The notes under the pieces: model-generated | The model's database searches: none | Seen by the model: only the letters and a program-made list of their open reading frames with translations | Told to the model about the DNA's origin: nothing | Program-made: the position numbers and the translations under genes | Shown: piece after piece, positions 1 through 11,541 of the stretch | Layout of the letters: each line of letters begins with the position of its first letter | Position numbering within the stretch: position 1 is the stretch's first letter | DNA from: Sistotremastrum niveocremeum HHB9708 | Lineage: Eukaryota; Basidiomycota; Agaricomycetes; Sistotremastrales; Sistotremastraceae | Reading direction: 5' to 3' | NCBI GenBank assembly: GCA_001630475.1 | Contig: KV419399.1 | Coordinates: 143,407 to 207,406, forward strand | Length of the DNA stretch: 64,000 nt

Positions 1-13
1 AGAAACGGTCACG

Positions 14-1504
14 TCAGTGGCTAGCTCTGTTTGTGTTTAGTTTCTCCAATCGTTTCTGAGCAAGCTTTCGTTTGGCAATTTTCTTTTGTTGGGTGGTACT
101 GACGGCATCACCCGTGTCTCGCTCGCGCGCGAGATCTTGGTAGAAATTTTGCATTTTCTGTGTCATCTTATCCTGAATAGCTTGAGATGACTCGAGGTGA
201 GTGTGACGTGTGGTGATGTCAGGCGCCGAACCACTCCAGTCGAAGTCGAAGCCCCAACCCGAGGCTTCAGAAAGCTCTGGAAATCTCATCGCGGCACTAT
301 TCCCGGTACCCTTTTCTCGCCACCAACGAACGAACCATTCTGCTGCACGGGTGGTATCTGTGCCCCCACCTTTGAGAAGCATTCCTAGGCGCTGTGCGAG
401 TGTGTTAAGAAAGTCTTCTGGGGAAATGTCCCAATTTGTTTCCTTCGGTAAGAGGACTCGATATGGTGGTGCTGTTATGCATCAATCTCAGATCAAAGGC
501 ACCGGATACAAGAAAAACGGACGCACATTTAGGATCCAAGAGATACAAGCGATGCAACAAATAGGCAGCCAAAGATTCAACACTGTAGAGGCTTTCCTTT
601 ATACCGGCTATCTCGGATCACCATATTATGAGGGTTGGCTAACGGGAAGGTCTCAACCCACCTATTAATGCCAGCTTTAATCCCCTCTCAGCTCCAGCTT
701 CTCCATTCCCGAGAAATGGTACCATGACACCGGGAGTATCATAGGCGTATACGCGAGGTTCTTCAGAGATCTTCAGCCTGGTAGACAATACTTTAGTATG
801 TCCCGGTTGTGCTGAAGTGCGCATAGCCTTGGCAGTGACTAGTATTTGAGTCAGTAAAGCGCATGAGAAAATCGAGTGATATCCGCACCGCCTGGTATGC
901 CGCATTGTCTCATGCTGTTGAGCAAGGTCGATTTGCCGACATTCGGCATACCGACGACTAAAACATTGGTATCGAACTCAGGAGGTTTATCCCGAAGGAT
1001 AGCTGGATGATGCAATGTAAATTTTATCGGGACAAGTTTTCCAAGAAAAAACCATGCGTACATATGAGAAAATCGTGGAGCTGTTTAGCACTCCCGCGGT
1101 CTTTCGCAGATATGAATTCGACATGATCCTGGGGAAACAGTGTCTTCATCGATGATCTGAAAGGCTGCACAGGGAGAATAAATATTTGGCTCACGTATAA
1201 GCGTGGAAGAAAGGTCTAGAGTATAGAAAACACGCACTTCTATTCCCCACCGAGGAACCAGATCCATTTTCCCCAAAACAACAACCCGCTGACACAACAA
1301 GCTAGATGCGCCTCTAGACCTCTCATATCTCCATTTTGTTATCGCTTCTTCGAAAGCAGGATTGATCGAGGTAAGAGGCAAGCGAGAGTCTCTGAGTTCT
1401 AGAACAACATCCGTGCGACTGAGGAGCTTAGGCAACTGGTTTGTAAATTGGGACATATGCCCTGGAAACCATGATGGCGGGGCTGGAAGCGCTGGCCTTA
1501 GCAT
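14..1504 (-). CDS. MTG1: Mitochondrial ribosome-associated GTPase MTG1
   Basis: YlqF/MTG1-type circularly permuted GTPase expected to act in mitochondrial large-subunit ribosome assembly. The ATG is at 1502-1504 and the stop at 14-16. In order on the minus strand: an N-terminal segment with WFPGHM and a permuted G4/G5 region (VVLELRDSRLPLTSINP, then VVLGKMDLVP; G4 reads KMDL instead of NKxD); the P-loop near 930-960 (VLVVGMPNVGKSTLLNS); a switch/G3 segment near 725-765 (YAYDTPGVM); and a Lys/Arg-rich C-terminus at 14-382. The order G4-G5-G1-G3 is diagnostic of this family. Several short introns split it; I did not fix every edge. The next gene lies about 1 kb upstream on the same strand. Family assignment is firm; the mitochondrial role is inferred from homology. 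Confidence 0.88.
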
Positions 1505-2502
1505 GTAGCCTCCTTTTGTCGATTATAATTGAACCTTGGTCGAGCACTTATGTCTGAAGCTCATTGTCGACCCAGCACAGAGCGATTCGGAGTCGGAGTA
1601 TCGGAACAAAAACCCGGAATTATCGGTGAGCGTTCGGCATTCGCCGGAAAAGTGTGGTGCGCTCTGTGTTTGCGGGCCCGCTGAGTCGAGATGGACTTGT
1701 TCCAATGGAGTCAAATGGCGCAGAGGAGAAATTATGATGAGCCGATGCTTGGACCTCTTTTTTGATTCAATAACTCTTACATTATCGTTCTATCGCGATG
1801 TCCCCCTCCAATTACTGCTGGTGACGATACCACCACCGATGTGCCCACCTCGGAATGAGAACATCGCGCATGACTTCATACGTTGGGTGGGAAGTGTTAC
1901 CGGGATCACATGAAAGGTTTCACCCCAACTACGGGGCGCTATCTATTGTTCTGTGACTGACACCGCAGTTCTAGCTTGCATGAGTCCCGCCACACTCGTG
2001 AATCATTATTAATGTCATAATCAGGGTCACAAAGCAGCAGGGAGGGCGAGCTGTAAAACACTAGCATTATGAAAGCTTTGGAGGCCGTCCGTGACCTCTG
2101 CACGGACTGCACATAAGGCATGACAGCCTGAGAATGTTCTTTGTTTGTCCAGTTGTATACATTGCGCAATGGGGACATAACTATACATGGGATTATAGTG
2201 GGGATCATATCTCCCATCATATTAAACATGTCTTAGTATGTGTCTGATAGAAAGGTATTCAAAGAAGGAACTACTGCTATCATCGGCGATTGCATAGTAG
2301 CGCCGAAAACAATCAGAATGATTTACATGGAAATGTCAAAGACATGTGGACAGCCCAGCGAATGGAAACCCAAAACAGATCCAAAGCAACAGCAGGCAAG
2401 AAAAGCATCAGAGTCATGGTTGGTATACAAAGCCGAGACGGCGGCAAGAAAGCACCTGGGTTGCATGCAGCATTACTAATGGTGATATGCATCAGACCGA
2501 TG
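1505..2502. other. Intergenic, no gene recognised
   Basis: About 1 kb between MTG1 and the next minus-strand gene. It holds only short unconvincing reading frames and presumably the MTG1 promoter and the 3' end of the gene at 2503-3444. I see no RNA gene or repeat. Confidence 0.5.
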
Positions 2503-3444
2503 TCACACGCTTATGATGAATGGATGCAATACCTTCAATCGGGATACCCATGTGTCGTGGCCCTCGCCGATGGCATCAAAGTTTTTCCCACTTCGAGTTC
2601 GTCTTTCTTGAAGTATGGGGACGGAATCGAGCTCAATCAACTTGTCTTTTGGAAGTTCGTCTTCATCCACCTCCAACCAGCCCTTCCACCCTTTCTTAAC
2701 AGCCACCCGTTTTTTCTGCCCATGTGGACGCTTAGGAGGAGGCTGAGCAGATTCCCCCTCGGGGACGGGAGTCTTGGACGTCTTGGCACGTTTGGCATGA
2801 CGTGAATGGTGTGACTGAGAGTATCGTCGGTTGGATGAGGTATGCGCGGAGTAGGAAGCCGTGGATTTTGGATCGGTAGAGACACTGCGACGAAGGAGGT
2901 CATCTTCGGGGGTATGGGGCCTCTTGGATGAAGACCGAGAGGAGTAGTCGGAGTGATCTGATGGCTCGGGCGTGTGTTCGGGAGAGTTGATCATGGATGA
3001 TGCTGTCCTCACGGAAGACGCCATCCAGAACGACGACATGCCATCGCCAGGCCGTTTTCGCTTTTTGGATCTGGATTCGTTGTCACCACCTTGCGGATGG
3101 TCGACGGTGGATGGTGCATCGTCGGGAACGACGCGTCTTGCATCGACGGACGGATCTTGAACGTTCTGGGATGTATTGGCGTGTCTGACCTTGGGACCCA
3201 TCTCCTTTTCCTTGCTACGCTTCTGCTCTTTCCTTTTCAGCCTCAGCTCCTCCTTCTCTCGCATCTGCTCCTCGGTCAAACGTGGCGTGTAGGGCTTGAC
3301 GCCGTTGAGAAGACTCGTGAGAGCGTCGCGTTGGGGTCGAGGATCAAAGTCGCCAGCCATCACGGCGGTCGCGGTGCGTCGACGACATTTGGGCATGACT
3401 ATCGAGAGGGGAAAAGTGGGGCGCGTCTGTACGATAGTGGACAT
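2503..3444 (-). CDS. Basic, disordered protein of unknown function
   Basis: Uninterrupted 313-codon frame with ATG at 3442-3444. I do not recognise the family. The N-terminal 60 residues contain a compact block (MAGDFDPRPQRDALTSLLNG) that could itself be the true start. A highly charged stretch follows (KEELRLKRKEQKRSKEKEMG), then Ser/Pro/His-rich low-complexity sequence with several Lys/Arg clusters (KKRKRPG, KRAKTSKT) that look like nuclear localisation signals. The C-terminus has a tryptophan-containing patch (KKGWKGWLEVDEDELPKD). Length, continuity and codon use support coding; a nuclear or chromatin role is inference from composition only. An intron near the 3' end cannot be excluded (GTATCC at about 2550), which would change the last residues. 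Confidence 0.6.
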   Translation of the reverse strand: MSTIVQTRPTFPLSIVMPKCRRRTATAVMAGDFDPRPQRDALTSLLNGVKPYTPRLTEEQMREKEELRLKRKEQKRSKEKEMGPKVRHANTSQNVQDPSVDARRVVPDDAPSTVDHPQGGDNESRSKKRKRPGDGMSSFWMASSVRTASSMINSPEHTPEPSDHSDYSSRSSSKRPHTPEDDLLRRSVSTDPKSTASYSAHTSSNRRYSQSHHSRHAKRAKTSKTPVPEGESAQPPPKRPHGQKKRVAVKKGWKGWLEVDEDELPKDKLIELDSVPILQERRTRSGKNFDAIGEGHDTWVSRLKVLHPFIISV

Positions 3445-4875
3445 GATGGATCGATGCGATGGACCACGCGGATGGATGGCGATGGCGAGCGAACGAGGGA
3501 TGCAGAGGGTGGTGGTGGGCGGGGGAAGGGGTTGAGCGCAGTTTGGAGTATAAGAATGATTTGCTTATGTTTCCTTTCGGGCAAGAGCGAAGCATGTTCA
3601 ACATAAACAAACGATCAACAAAGGCTTATACAACCCCCTCGACTAGAAAGGATCCGTAATTTGATCTTGTTTAAATCCCGTTCTGCTATCTTCTTTTCGT
3701 TTCCAGATTTTTTCGCAAAGTCGCCTCGCGCTCAGTTTCCATAGACGGACAATAGAGCTTCCTCGTTCAGCCCGTGCCTTCTCCTCCCCTTCACAGTACT
3801 ACTATCGCGCACTCTTCTGTGACCATCACAGTGGAGTCATGGTTCCCTCGATAAACACGCCCGGTACTATCGCCGGCCAGATTCATTTCGGTATTCACGA
3901 CTGCCCAGAAGCGACTTCTCCTAGTCATTCATGCCCTGCTCCCTCCGGCTGATTGGGCTGTCGAGCCCTGTTGAGCCCGATTCTTGGTAACGTGGCCCAC
4001 TGGCCGCCAGGTGCAGATACTTTGAGCGCGCTTCACTCTGTGACCAGGATACTGCCAGGTCACGTTAGTAACTGAATCGAGAGATTACCTTCCCAGACCC
4101 TTCCAGTTCCTTTGACCAAGTGCTCCTACGTAGACCACAGTACATAGATAGGTGTAGTTCCCATCAATGCAGCGGCCGGTAGGCAGACCCCTTCCCTTCC
4201 AGCTCCGACGAGATCTCGGAAAATAACCCCGTGGACTCAATTTAGGTTCTCCTTCCACCCCGTTCTAGAATTTCAGACTTACAGGCTCCTGCCCAACACC
4301 AGGCTCGGGCCGATACATGGACTCGACTTTGGCACATCAAACTAGCAGACCAAAGCTGTGGTTTAGATTAGGTCTCGTGGCAGAGAGTTTCCCAGCAAAT
4401 CAGTCAAGCCTGTGTACCGTTCACTGTTCACCATTATGGTACTTGCATGTGAGTCGGCTTGACGACCAGCCAGGAGATGATGCTTAGCTTTAACTGCGCC
4501 GTCGCACCGGAACAATGCCTATAGTGTTCATTTGGATCCTAGTACTACTGGCTGCCCCCAATTAAACGTGATGATCAATCACACGGGGTCCTTACTGATC
4601 GGTTTTCTGCGATAGCTATCGGTTATGTATATTGAGATATCGACTCACGCATGTTCACAGCTTACATTCATCAGTCATACTGTCTATTGTCCCCCAAGTG
4701 CAATTGTCCGATCGTGCGTCCATCTCGTGGCTACCGCGCGCGAGCCCCGAGTTGATCATGACCTCATCAGTCTCTCGGCAGCCTGCACCTCAGCAGCCAC
4801 TGAACAAGCATGACCTAAAATCATATTCTCCTTTGACTCTAGTTTTACCGCACAGCATTTCGCAATGCCCCGATA
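3445..4875. other. Gene-poor intergenic region
   Basis: About 1.4 kb with no supportable gene. The first 200 bases are probably the promoter of the gene at 2503-3444. I looked for tRNA B-box sequences and long repeats and found none. Confidence 0.5.
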
Positions 4876-5750
4876 TGTCCAGACGCCCTGTACAGGCCCT
4901 GCTCTCAGGACACTCCGGTAATGTGCTGAGCATCAGCTCGCACTTCCATCCTCGTACGGGCTCCCTCATCAAAGACTTACCAAGGTACGCCTCTGGTGTC
5001 TGACTGGCTCTATCGAACAGGAAACCTGGGCCGCGAAAGAAGTGAAGCACCCGGCTTACTCCCCGGATGTCTGACAAGGCTATGCTGCTGGCAACTGGCA
5101 ACTTCCTCAAAAGCTTTTGTGAGCGCACAGTCGTCTCACTGCTTGTCTCTGTGATGGTTAGACAGCGAAATAACATCTCCCCCGAGACCAAGGGAGGTTC
5201 CAGGTGGCTTATTATAACGACAGTGTACCGACGCCAGGCCCCGGCCAGACCTACAGTTTGCCACCGGCGTCGCCCAGGAAGGCCTGGGAATGGTCCTCGA
5301 TGCGGTAGGATTGTGTCTCTGTATCGTTCGCTGGGACGCCTCTGGTCAATCGTTAGATCTTGTCGCTTTGCGACGGGTGCGACGGAAGCTCTGGAGGCGT
5401 CCCGCTGCCGTGGCCTTAAGCTCTTTGAATGCCCAAATGACAAGCCACAAGTCTGGCTGGTGGCTTAGTGCAGGTATATTGACTATCTCGCCGATCGGCT
5501 TGGTGTGTCCCTGTGTACGCCATCTCTTGACGTTGGAATGGATGGTACAACCCCAAAAAATACACCCGGTGTCCTTCACTGGCCAAACGACTATCGCATC
5601 GTTTCCAGGACAAAACTCTGGGATCGTGTATGAACTTATGACTCTTGCGGCCCCAAAAAGTAATGTCGAACGCCACTTGAAAGTTCTGAAACTGACTAGT
5701 CCTTCGTATACGTCCATTTGACCAGACGACAAGAAAAAAAACTGCGCTAG
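4876..5750 (+). pseudogene. Decayed WD40-repeat-like remnant
   Basis: The plus strand carries fragments resembling WD40 repeats in shifting frames. At about 4876-4960 one frame reads RPVQALLSGHSGNVLSIS, the typical start of a WD40 blade (GH...V.S..). After a frame change at about 4980-5050 comes KVRLWCLTGS, like the blade end VRLWD..TG, then AYSPD. Further on (about 5580-5640) another frame gives IVSRTKLWD. Stops and frameshifts separate the pieces and no intron set restores a continuous frame. This is what a degenerated NACHT/WD40 or WD40-only gene, abundant in Agaricomycetes, would look like. The call rests on short motifs, so it is tentative. Confidence 0.33.
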
Positions 5751-7907
5751 CATGTGTATCCCGTGCCAGACAGGCGCGGCTTCTAGTCCTCCTTCCTGGC
5801 GGTCAAATTCAACACAATAATGTACTTGAGATGCGGAAACAGAATGATTTTATTGATGCCTACTACTCCCAAATCACACCATATTTATGTTTTATCGTGA
5901 TGGGAAAAAAGAGGAAATATTGATTGATCTGATTTGACGGATTGAAAGTCGGAGAAAAGAGCGTCGTCAATGACAAAGGCAAAGAGACTAGCAGCTCCCT
6001 GCCCTCCCCCAAACGAAAACACTATCGGCCGAACCAGAAAGACTATGCCAGGGCGGGCGAGGCCGGAGTTTATTCACGGAAGACTGTTCGAATGCCGATT
6101 CCTCGTTCCGAGATCTGTCGCCTTTTGACTAATGTTGTCATTGGCTCATACTTGAATGAATTTGAAAAAATCTGACGGCATGTGGTTTTTCCATTTATGC
6201 CGTTGGTTCCGCTGAGCCCCTGACAGTGGAAAACTTCAGGCGCCACAACGAATGGAGTCGGTAGGCTATTAGGCTATCTATGTCCCTCCCCACCCCTAAA
6301 ACTTGTTGGATGTGTTGTGCGCTGCTCGGGTCAACGAATCGCTTCACCCTTCCCAGCATCGGATCAGCGAAGGAATCTAGATCGACTGGATTTAACTCCG
6401 CTTGCGGAGAGCTCACAGTTTCCCCTTAGGACCGTTGACGGTTCCCAACAAGACGGATTTCTCATTAAAAGCTTCTAGAGCAATCGACAGGATCCTGTTC
6501 ATGTGACAAACGCTCTTGAAACACTAGAACAAACGCCGACAAGTCTTACGTGTCGTTCCCACACTTTCGATCAACAAAGAAACAAAAGATGCGTTGCAGT
6601 CCCGGGGTCAATAGCAACCCCATTCTACAATCTGCCTTTAGTTGAGTCATGAGATTCTACTCAAAGTGAACGTCAGGCCTTCAAATTGTTGGCGACTGTA
6701 CTCGGTATTATGGGATTCTCAATAATGTCGGCATTCTCCATAGGAAGCCAGCGCCATGAAATATATGCCAAATTAGAGATAAAAGACGGCGCATGTTGTC
6801 CTTGTGGCAAGGAGAGAGAAAGAACCTTTTCGAGCATGAGGCCTAAGGGCTCAGTTGTGAATGCACGACTCCTGCTGTCGGTACTGATGTTCAAGAGTTA
6901 TAGGAGAGAGACACGGACAAGGCCATCTGAATTCATCCGTGTGCTCTAACATCATTGAGTATCGCCTGACCGCGATGAAAAAATGAGGAAAGAATATACC
7001 ATTTAACTTATGTATCCTCCAGCCAAATGCAGAAGGAGCGATGCCATGGTAGTCGTGAGGCTTGATCATTCAGAGAGCGGAGAGGGCCTGGTCTGGGAAA
7101 TAAATCTCTTGGGAGGACGGGCCGGGTCTTGCGCATCATGTTCTCGAAGAGTTCTCTCGAAGAGAAACGACTCTGGAGGAGCGGACAAACCAGCAGACGA
7201 AAAATGAGGCAGGCCCACAAGGTGTACAGATATAGGTTGGTACACGGCAAGATGGCGGAGATATTTGATCTGATCGGTTTGACCCAGGGACGACTGAGGC
7301 TGCACCGATCCTCAAGACTACAGCCTGGAGATCGCCAGTGGCGTTCACAAGGCTGCGAGCCTGAGAGGTCGCAACCGGAGCTTCAGACTGAAAAAAGGGC
7401 TGATGCATATGAGCAACTTGGACGAGAAACTCTTTGAACACCTGCAGACTGAAGATGGACCAGTTGGAATCCAGGAGAGGCCTTCGAGCGAGCTTGTATC
7501 GCGGGATAACGATAAGCACTTAAAGCCACACAGAGGGCTCTGGGCCAACAGAAACTGCGGCCGGTAGCCTTTTACAATGCCGACGATATCAGGACATCAA
7601 GAAGCTATGCGCAGATGGGCAACCCAATATCCCACGGGGACAATACGCTGGCGCGTTGAAGCGGGCAGGGGTTCGTCTCCGAAGAGAACTCTTCGTGATA
7701 TGGTATTCGGCGACGCAGTGGAGAACTTAGACAGCGTTTCATAGAACCGAAGATGACCAATACACATTGAAGGAGAGCGCCCAAAGTGAAGAAGTAACAA
7801 TATCGCGGCGGACTTTGAATTTTAGTGGTGGCTGTGCAGCCAAGTGAAGCCTAGCATCAAACAATATTTATCACAGATGCATTATGATACAAGAGGGAGG
7901 AAATAAC
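5751..7907. other. Gene-poor region with scattered coding-like fragments
   Basis: About 2.1 kb without a complete gene. Several minus-strand frames look protein-like: 6195-6416, 6673-6894 (contains SWRWLPMENADIIENP), 7136-7519 and 7597-7800 (contains RRVLFGDEPLPASTRQRIVP). I could not join them with plausible introns into one product and recognise no family. They may be decayed gene fragments or chance frames. Confidence 0.35.
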
Positions 7908-8454
7908 TCAGAAGTCGAGGTAATCACGTCTATTCCCAGCTCCCCATACACCGGCGCCACTTGTGGAATTTGTGCCGACGGGTCCATAAGGGTCTTCTTC
8001 GACCTGAATATCCAGCTCTCGTGCGCTGAACTCTCTCTTGAACTGATCGGCCAGTTTGCTGAAAGTAGCAATCAATGAGGTACAGACGTTTTCCAGGACT
8101 TGGACCGGAGGCTGAGAACCATCGGTTTGAATCTTCAGAACAAAGGCAGGCTCTAAAGGGTGAGGGACCTTATATCCGGCAAACAAGACACACGGGGTTG
8201 CGAGCAGTTCCCTAGAAATACATGAGCCATCTGAATAGAGAGAAATGGAGGTGAACATACGAGCGGACCATGCTTGCAAGAGTGTGATCCTGTTTGAAAA
8301 TTTTGATGGTTACAGCATTAGGGATCTTCGTATCTTCAATAATCTCAACTCTTGAGAACGAGATCAACACCCCGCGTATAGAATGAATTAATGCTGCCTA
8401 CGGTTTCTCGCCATCCTCTAGTACAAATAATTCGTAGCGATTGATAGCGTTCAT
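7908..8454 (-). CDS. RPB11: RNA polymerase II subunit RPB11
   Basis: Small subunit that pairs with RPB3 in the assembly core of RNA polymerase II. Three exons checked for phase: 8402-8454, 8261-8350 and 7908-8211, giving 148 residues with ATG at 8452-8454. The N-terminus (MNAINRYELFVLEDGEKP), the central DTKIPNAVTIKIFKQDHTLA and the signature LFAGYKVPHPLEP match the family closely. The C-terminal part (about residues 85-120) is the usual amphipathic helix; the last 30 residues are a Gly/Ser/Pro-rich tail that is not conserved. Introns are 50 and 49 bases with GT-AG ends. It is divergent from RPL28. A candidate small gene on the same strand would end within its start codon (see 8451-9180). Confidence 0.95.
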
Positions 8455-9180
8455 GAGGTAAAAGCAACTACAGAAGGGAAGACGATGTCAGTAAGACTCG
8501 CACTTTTGCTAGGAGATTAAGCGTATCATAAAACTCGAATAAAGATCTCTCCATGACAATAGTCAGAGGATTGACAGATGAGATAGAAGGTATAATCATT
8601 TGAATCATGTGAACGGACGGCGACTCACAAAGAGAATAGACGATACTAAAGACCAAGAGGATCAGTCATAAGACTGTAATAGTATACATCCGGGCATGAC
8701 CAACAGTAGTAATCGAAGTCACTTGGATGAAGATGACGCGACGGTCGATAGTTTGATCGAGAAGCTCAGACAGCGGTCTTGAGAAGTCACGTAACGAATA
8801 GCCGACGAGCCCGACCCAAGTTGAACGAATCGAAGCGCAGAACACGCCCTGAAGACAGATAGGATGAGTAAAAGAGAACGAAGGTGTGCGACAGAATGGA
8901 GGTTCAGCAAAAAAGTTGTGATCATGCACTCTTGAAGAGGTCATTGACAATAAATATAGGCCATTGGCCACCATCACAACAGGGTGCGCAATATAGGAAA
9001 CTGACTTACGAAGGATACGACTGAGGAAAGAAAGAAAGAAAGAGCGCGAGGGTGAGACAAGGGATGAGGTGACTTTCAAGCTCCGCTCGAATTTGGCTAA
9101 ACCTAGAGTTCTGTAGCGGACAGGCTCTCCTCACCTCCCTCAAGGCAAGTAATCATTCCATCGAACTCATGCCAGTCCAT
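8451..9180 (-). CDS. Candidate small five-exon gene, unknown product
   Basis: Tentative model. Exons 9135-9180, 9010-9020 (11 bases), 8723-8848, 8629-8645 (17 bases) and 8451-8508 give a continuous 85-residue frame. Most junctions have good GT-AG signals (GTGAGG, GTAAGT, GTGAGT donors; TTTCCTCAG, CTTCAG, TCTTTAG and CTCCTAG acceptors). The product would start MDWHEFDGMITCLEG and contain RPLSELLDQTIDRRVIFIQ. I recognise no family. Reasons for doubt: two micro-exons, and a stop codon (TGA at 8451-8453) that overlaps the RPB11 start codon on the same strand. The alternative is that this is simply the RPB11/RPL28 divergent promoter and untranslated leader. Confidence 0.2.
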
Positions 9181-9335
9181 CGACCGTCCCCTACAACGAA
9201 ATCATACTCTTGTATGACGTTCCTGTCAAAAATTTGATCAAAATCGAGGACTTGGGCGATGGATGGCTTTGACTGGTCTTGGATGTACCTCACAGAAGCG
9301 CTAACTTTGGTTTCGTCTACTTCAGACTCGACACT

Positions 9336-9939
9336 ATGCCGACCCGTTTCTCCAAGACAAGAAAGCACCGTGGACACGTTTCCGCAGGGTACGGCCGTGT
9401 GGGCAAGCACCGGAAACACCCTGGTGGTCGTGGTCTGGCCGGTGGTGCTCACCACCACAGGTACGTCTGCCCACTCCATAGAATTCCCTGCAGCATCTCA
9501 CTGAATTTTCTTATGACAGAATCAACTTCGACAAGTACCATCCTGGTTACTTTGGTAAAGTTGGTATGCGCCGATTCCACTTGACCCGCAACGCCCAATG
9601 GAGACCAATCATCAACGTCGACAAACTGTGGTCATTGGTTCCCGAGGAGGAAAAGAAGGAGCTGAAAGAGGATTCAGAAGTCGTTCCCGTGATCGATACT
9701 TTGAGACACGGTTACGGAAAAGTTTTGGGCAACGGACAGTGCGTATAATTTTTGATCGGAAGCGGAACGACGCCTGAGATAAATGCCAGGCTGCCCAAGC
9801 TTCCCTTCATTGTCAAAGCTCGCTTTGTCTCAGCACGTGCCGAGTGAGTCATCATCGAATCCATCCCTGTACAATATATTGATTCCTTCGCAGGAAAAAA
9901 ATTAAGGAGGCTGGCGGTGTTGTTTCACTGGTGGCATAG
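9336..9939 (+). CDS. RPL28: 60S ribosomal protein L28 (uL15, L27a)
   Basis: Large-subunit ribosomal protein. Four exons with verified phases, 9336-9460, 9520-9738, 9790-9843 and 9894-9939, encode 147 residues. The Gly/His/Arg-rich N-terminus ([20 protein letters not shown], then [12 protein letters not shown]) and [18 protein letters not shown] are hallmarks of uL15; the C-terminus ends [12 protein letters not shown] 5' untranslated intron is likely, since a pyrimidine-rich CTTCAG lies 11 bases before the ATG. It is divergent from RPB11 and convergent with the oxidoreductase at 10305. Confidence 0.96.
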
Positions 9940-10304
9940 GCCTTTTCACACCTCTTTTCCATCTCTCCTGCATGTTCTATCGCATTCCATCCATGATATG
10001 ATATAAGATTAATCATGCCATGTCGTTTGAGGTGCTACAGTTAATATCGAGGACTTCAGGATACCTTTCCACCATCATCATCATAGCGAAGCCAAGAGTT
10101 GTATGCACTGGAACGCTTGGCGTCTTCCGCTCATCCCATCACCAGTGTATTTTGGTTGAAGCTGCACACTAATATGAATGCTGCTACGCAACTTCTTTCC
10201 TGCGTGAAATCGCAATTCAAGATCAACTTCAATTCATTTGATTATTCTTCTCGAAGACACGTCAATATCAAGTACATCGTTTACTACAGTAGGCTTCAAG
10301 GTAT
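9940..10304. other. Intergenic between convergent genes
   Basis: 365 bases containing the 3' ends of RPL28 and of the oxidoreductase gene. Nothing else seen. Confidence 0.5.
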
Positions 10305-11541
10305 CTACTCCCAGGGGTGAACAATCAACTTCACTCCGCTGACTTTGTTCGCAGCCATGCGATCCAGACCGTCAGGGATGCCGGAAAGACCTCCGGAGAG
10401 AAGTTCGACGCGATTGGGCTAAGACAGATATCAGCTGCAATTCTATACCGATAGGAGGTGGCGAGAAAGACGTACCTTGATATCACCAGCCTGCAAGAGG
10501 TTCGTCAATTCACTGTACAAACTGATACCGAGGGGCCTCTGAGCGTGGACATTGCCGAAGACGTTGAGAACCTTCCTCGAACCGGCATCTAAGCCTTGAG
10601 CGAGTGGGAGAGTTAAGATGATGGCGCCATCGTCAGGGGTCAATGCAATGGCCAAGGATTCGGTGGATTGTTCAGAGATGGCATCGTAGACGATACCAGC
10701 CTTGCCACCAGGCAAGATGCTCTTTGCAGCGGCCAAAGCGTCGGTGTTGCGATCGATGACATGAGTAGCACCGAGGGACTTCAAGAATGCTTCATGCTTC
10801 GAGGAGGCGGTGGTGACGATGGGGCTGAAGCCGGAGAGGTGGGCGAGTTGGATGGCGAACTGTCCGACAGACGAAGAGCCGCCCAGGACGACGAGGGGCT
10901 GGCCAGAATATTTGCCACGACCAGCCTCAGTCCAGGGGTACGCAAGGTTCAGACCGGCACCCTCGGGAGGGTTATAGAAGCCGACAGCTGCAGTCGCGAG
11001 TCCGAGAGGAATAGTGGAAGCCTCATCGATGGTGACGTTGGACGGAACCTAAACAAAAATGAGCGCCAGATTATTTGTGTCAATAGGACACAGCTCACCT
11101 TGGCCACAATTTCCGCAGGGACGATTGCGAACTGTTGGAACGTAGATTTGTCGTTTTCGAGGAACCAGCCCTGGTGAACGCTAAGGCGTACCGAGTCAAT
11201 ATATGCATTGGACGAGACGTAGAAAAACATACACTTTGTCGCCGACAGCGAAGTTGGATACGCCTTCGCCGACTGCAGCAACCTCTCCTGCTGAATCGGA
11301 ACCGATCACAGATGGGAAGTTCTGGATGAAGTAGCCGCCCTTCTGGATCTTCCAGTCGACGGGGTTCAAAGCTGTGGACAATGCGTAAGTCTAATCAATA
11401 TGTGGGCAGCGTGCTGTTGAGCTCACCAGTCGCGAGGATCTTGACCAAGATTTCGCCCTTGCCAGGAGTGGGGACGGGTCTATCCTGGACTTCAAAAGGA
11501 GCCTGCTTGGCGGGGATGATGAGAGCTTTCTGAGTGGACAT
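10305..11541 (-). CDS. Medium-chain quinone-oxidoreductase/enoyl-reductase-like enzyme
   Basis: NADPH-dependent member of the zinc-independent branch of the medium-chain dehydrogenase/reductase superfamily. Five exons, all frames checked: 11427-11541, 11233-11371, 11099-11180, 10476-11048 and 10305-10418; 340 residues. N-terminal GroES-like domain (LNPVDWKIQKGGYF, IGSDSAGEVAAVGEGV), then a Rossmann cofactor domain with LVVLGGSSSVGQFAIQLA and a second strand ending TASSKH. The catalytic and structural zinc ligands of classical alcohol dehydrogenases are absent. The C-terminal segment (GLDRMAANKVSGVKLIVHP) is typical of the fungal group of trans-enoyl-reductase-like proteins. It stands alone, not in a biosynthetic cluster, so the substrate is unknown. 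Confidence 0.9.

Noticed and set aside
4790-5443. 217-codon minus-strand frame
   Set aside because: No recognisable motifs; opposite strand carries WD40-like fragments, so this is probably a shadow of the decayed gene.
9153-9479. 108-codon minus-strand frame
   Set aside because: Lies antisense to RPL28 exon 1 and its leader; no family resemblance. Shadow frame.
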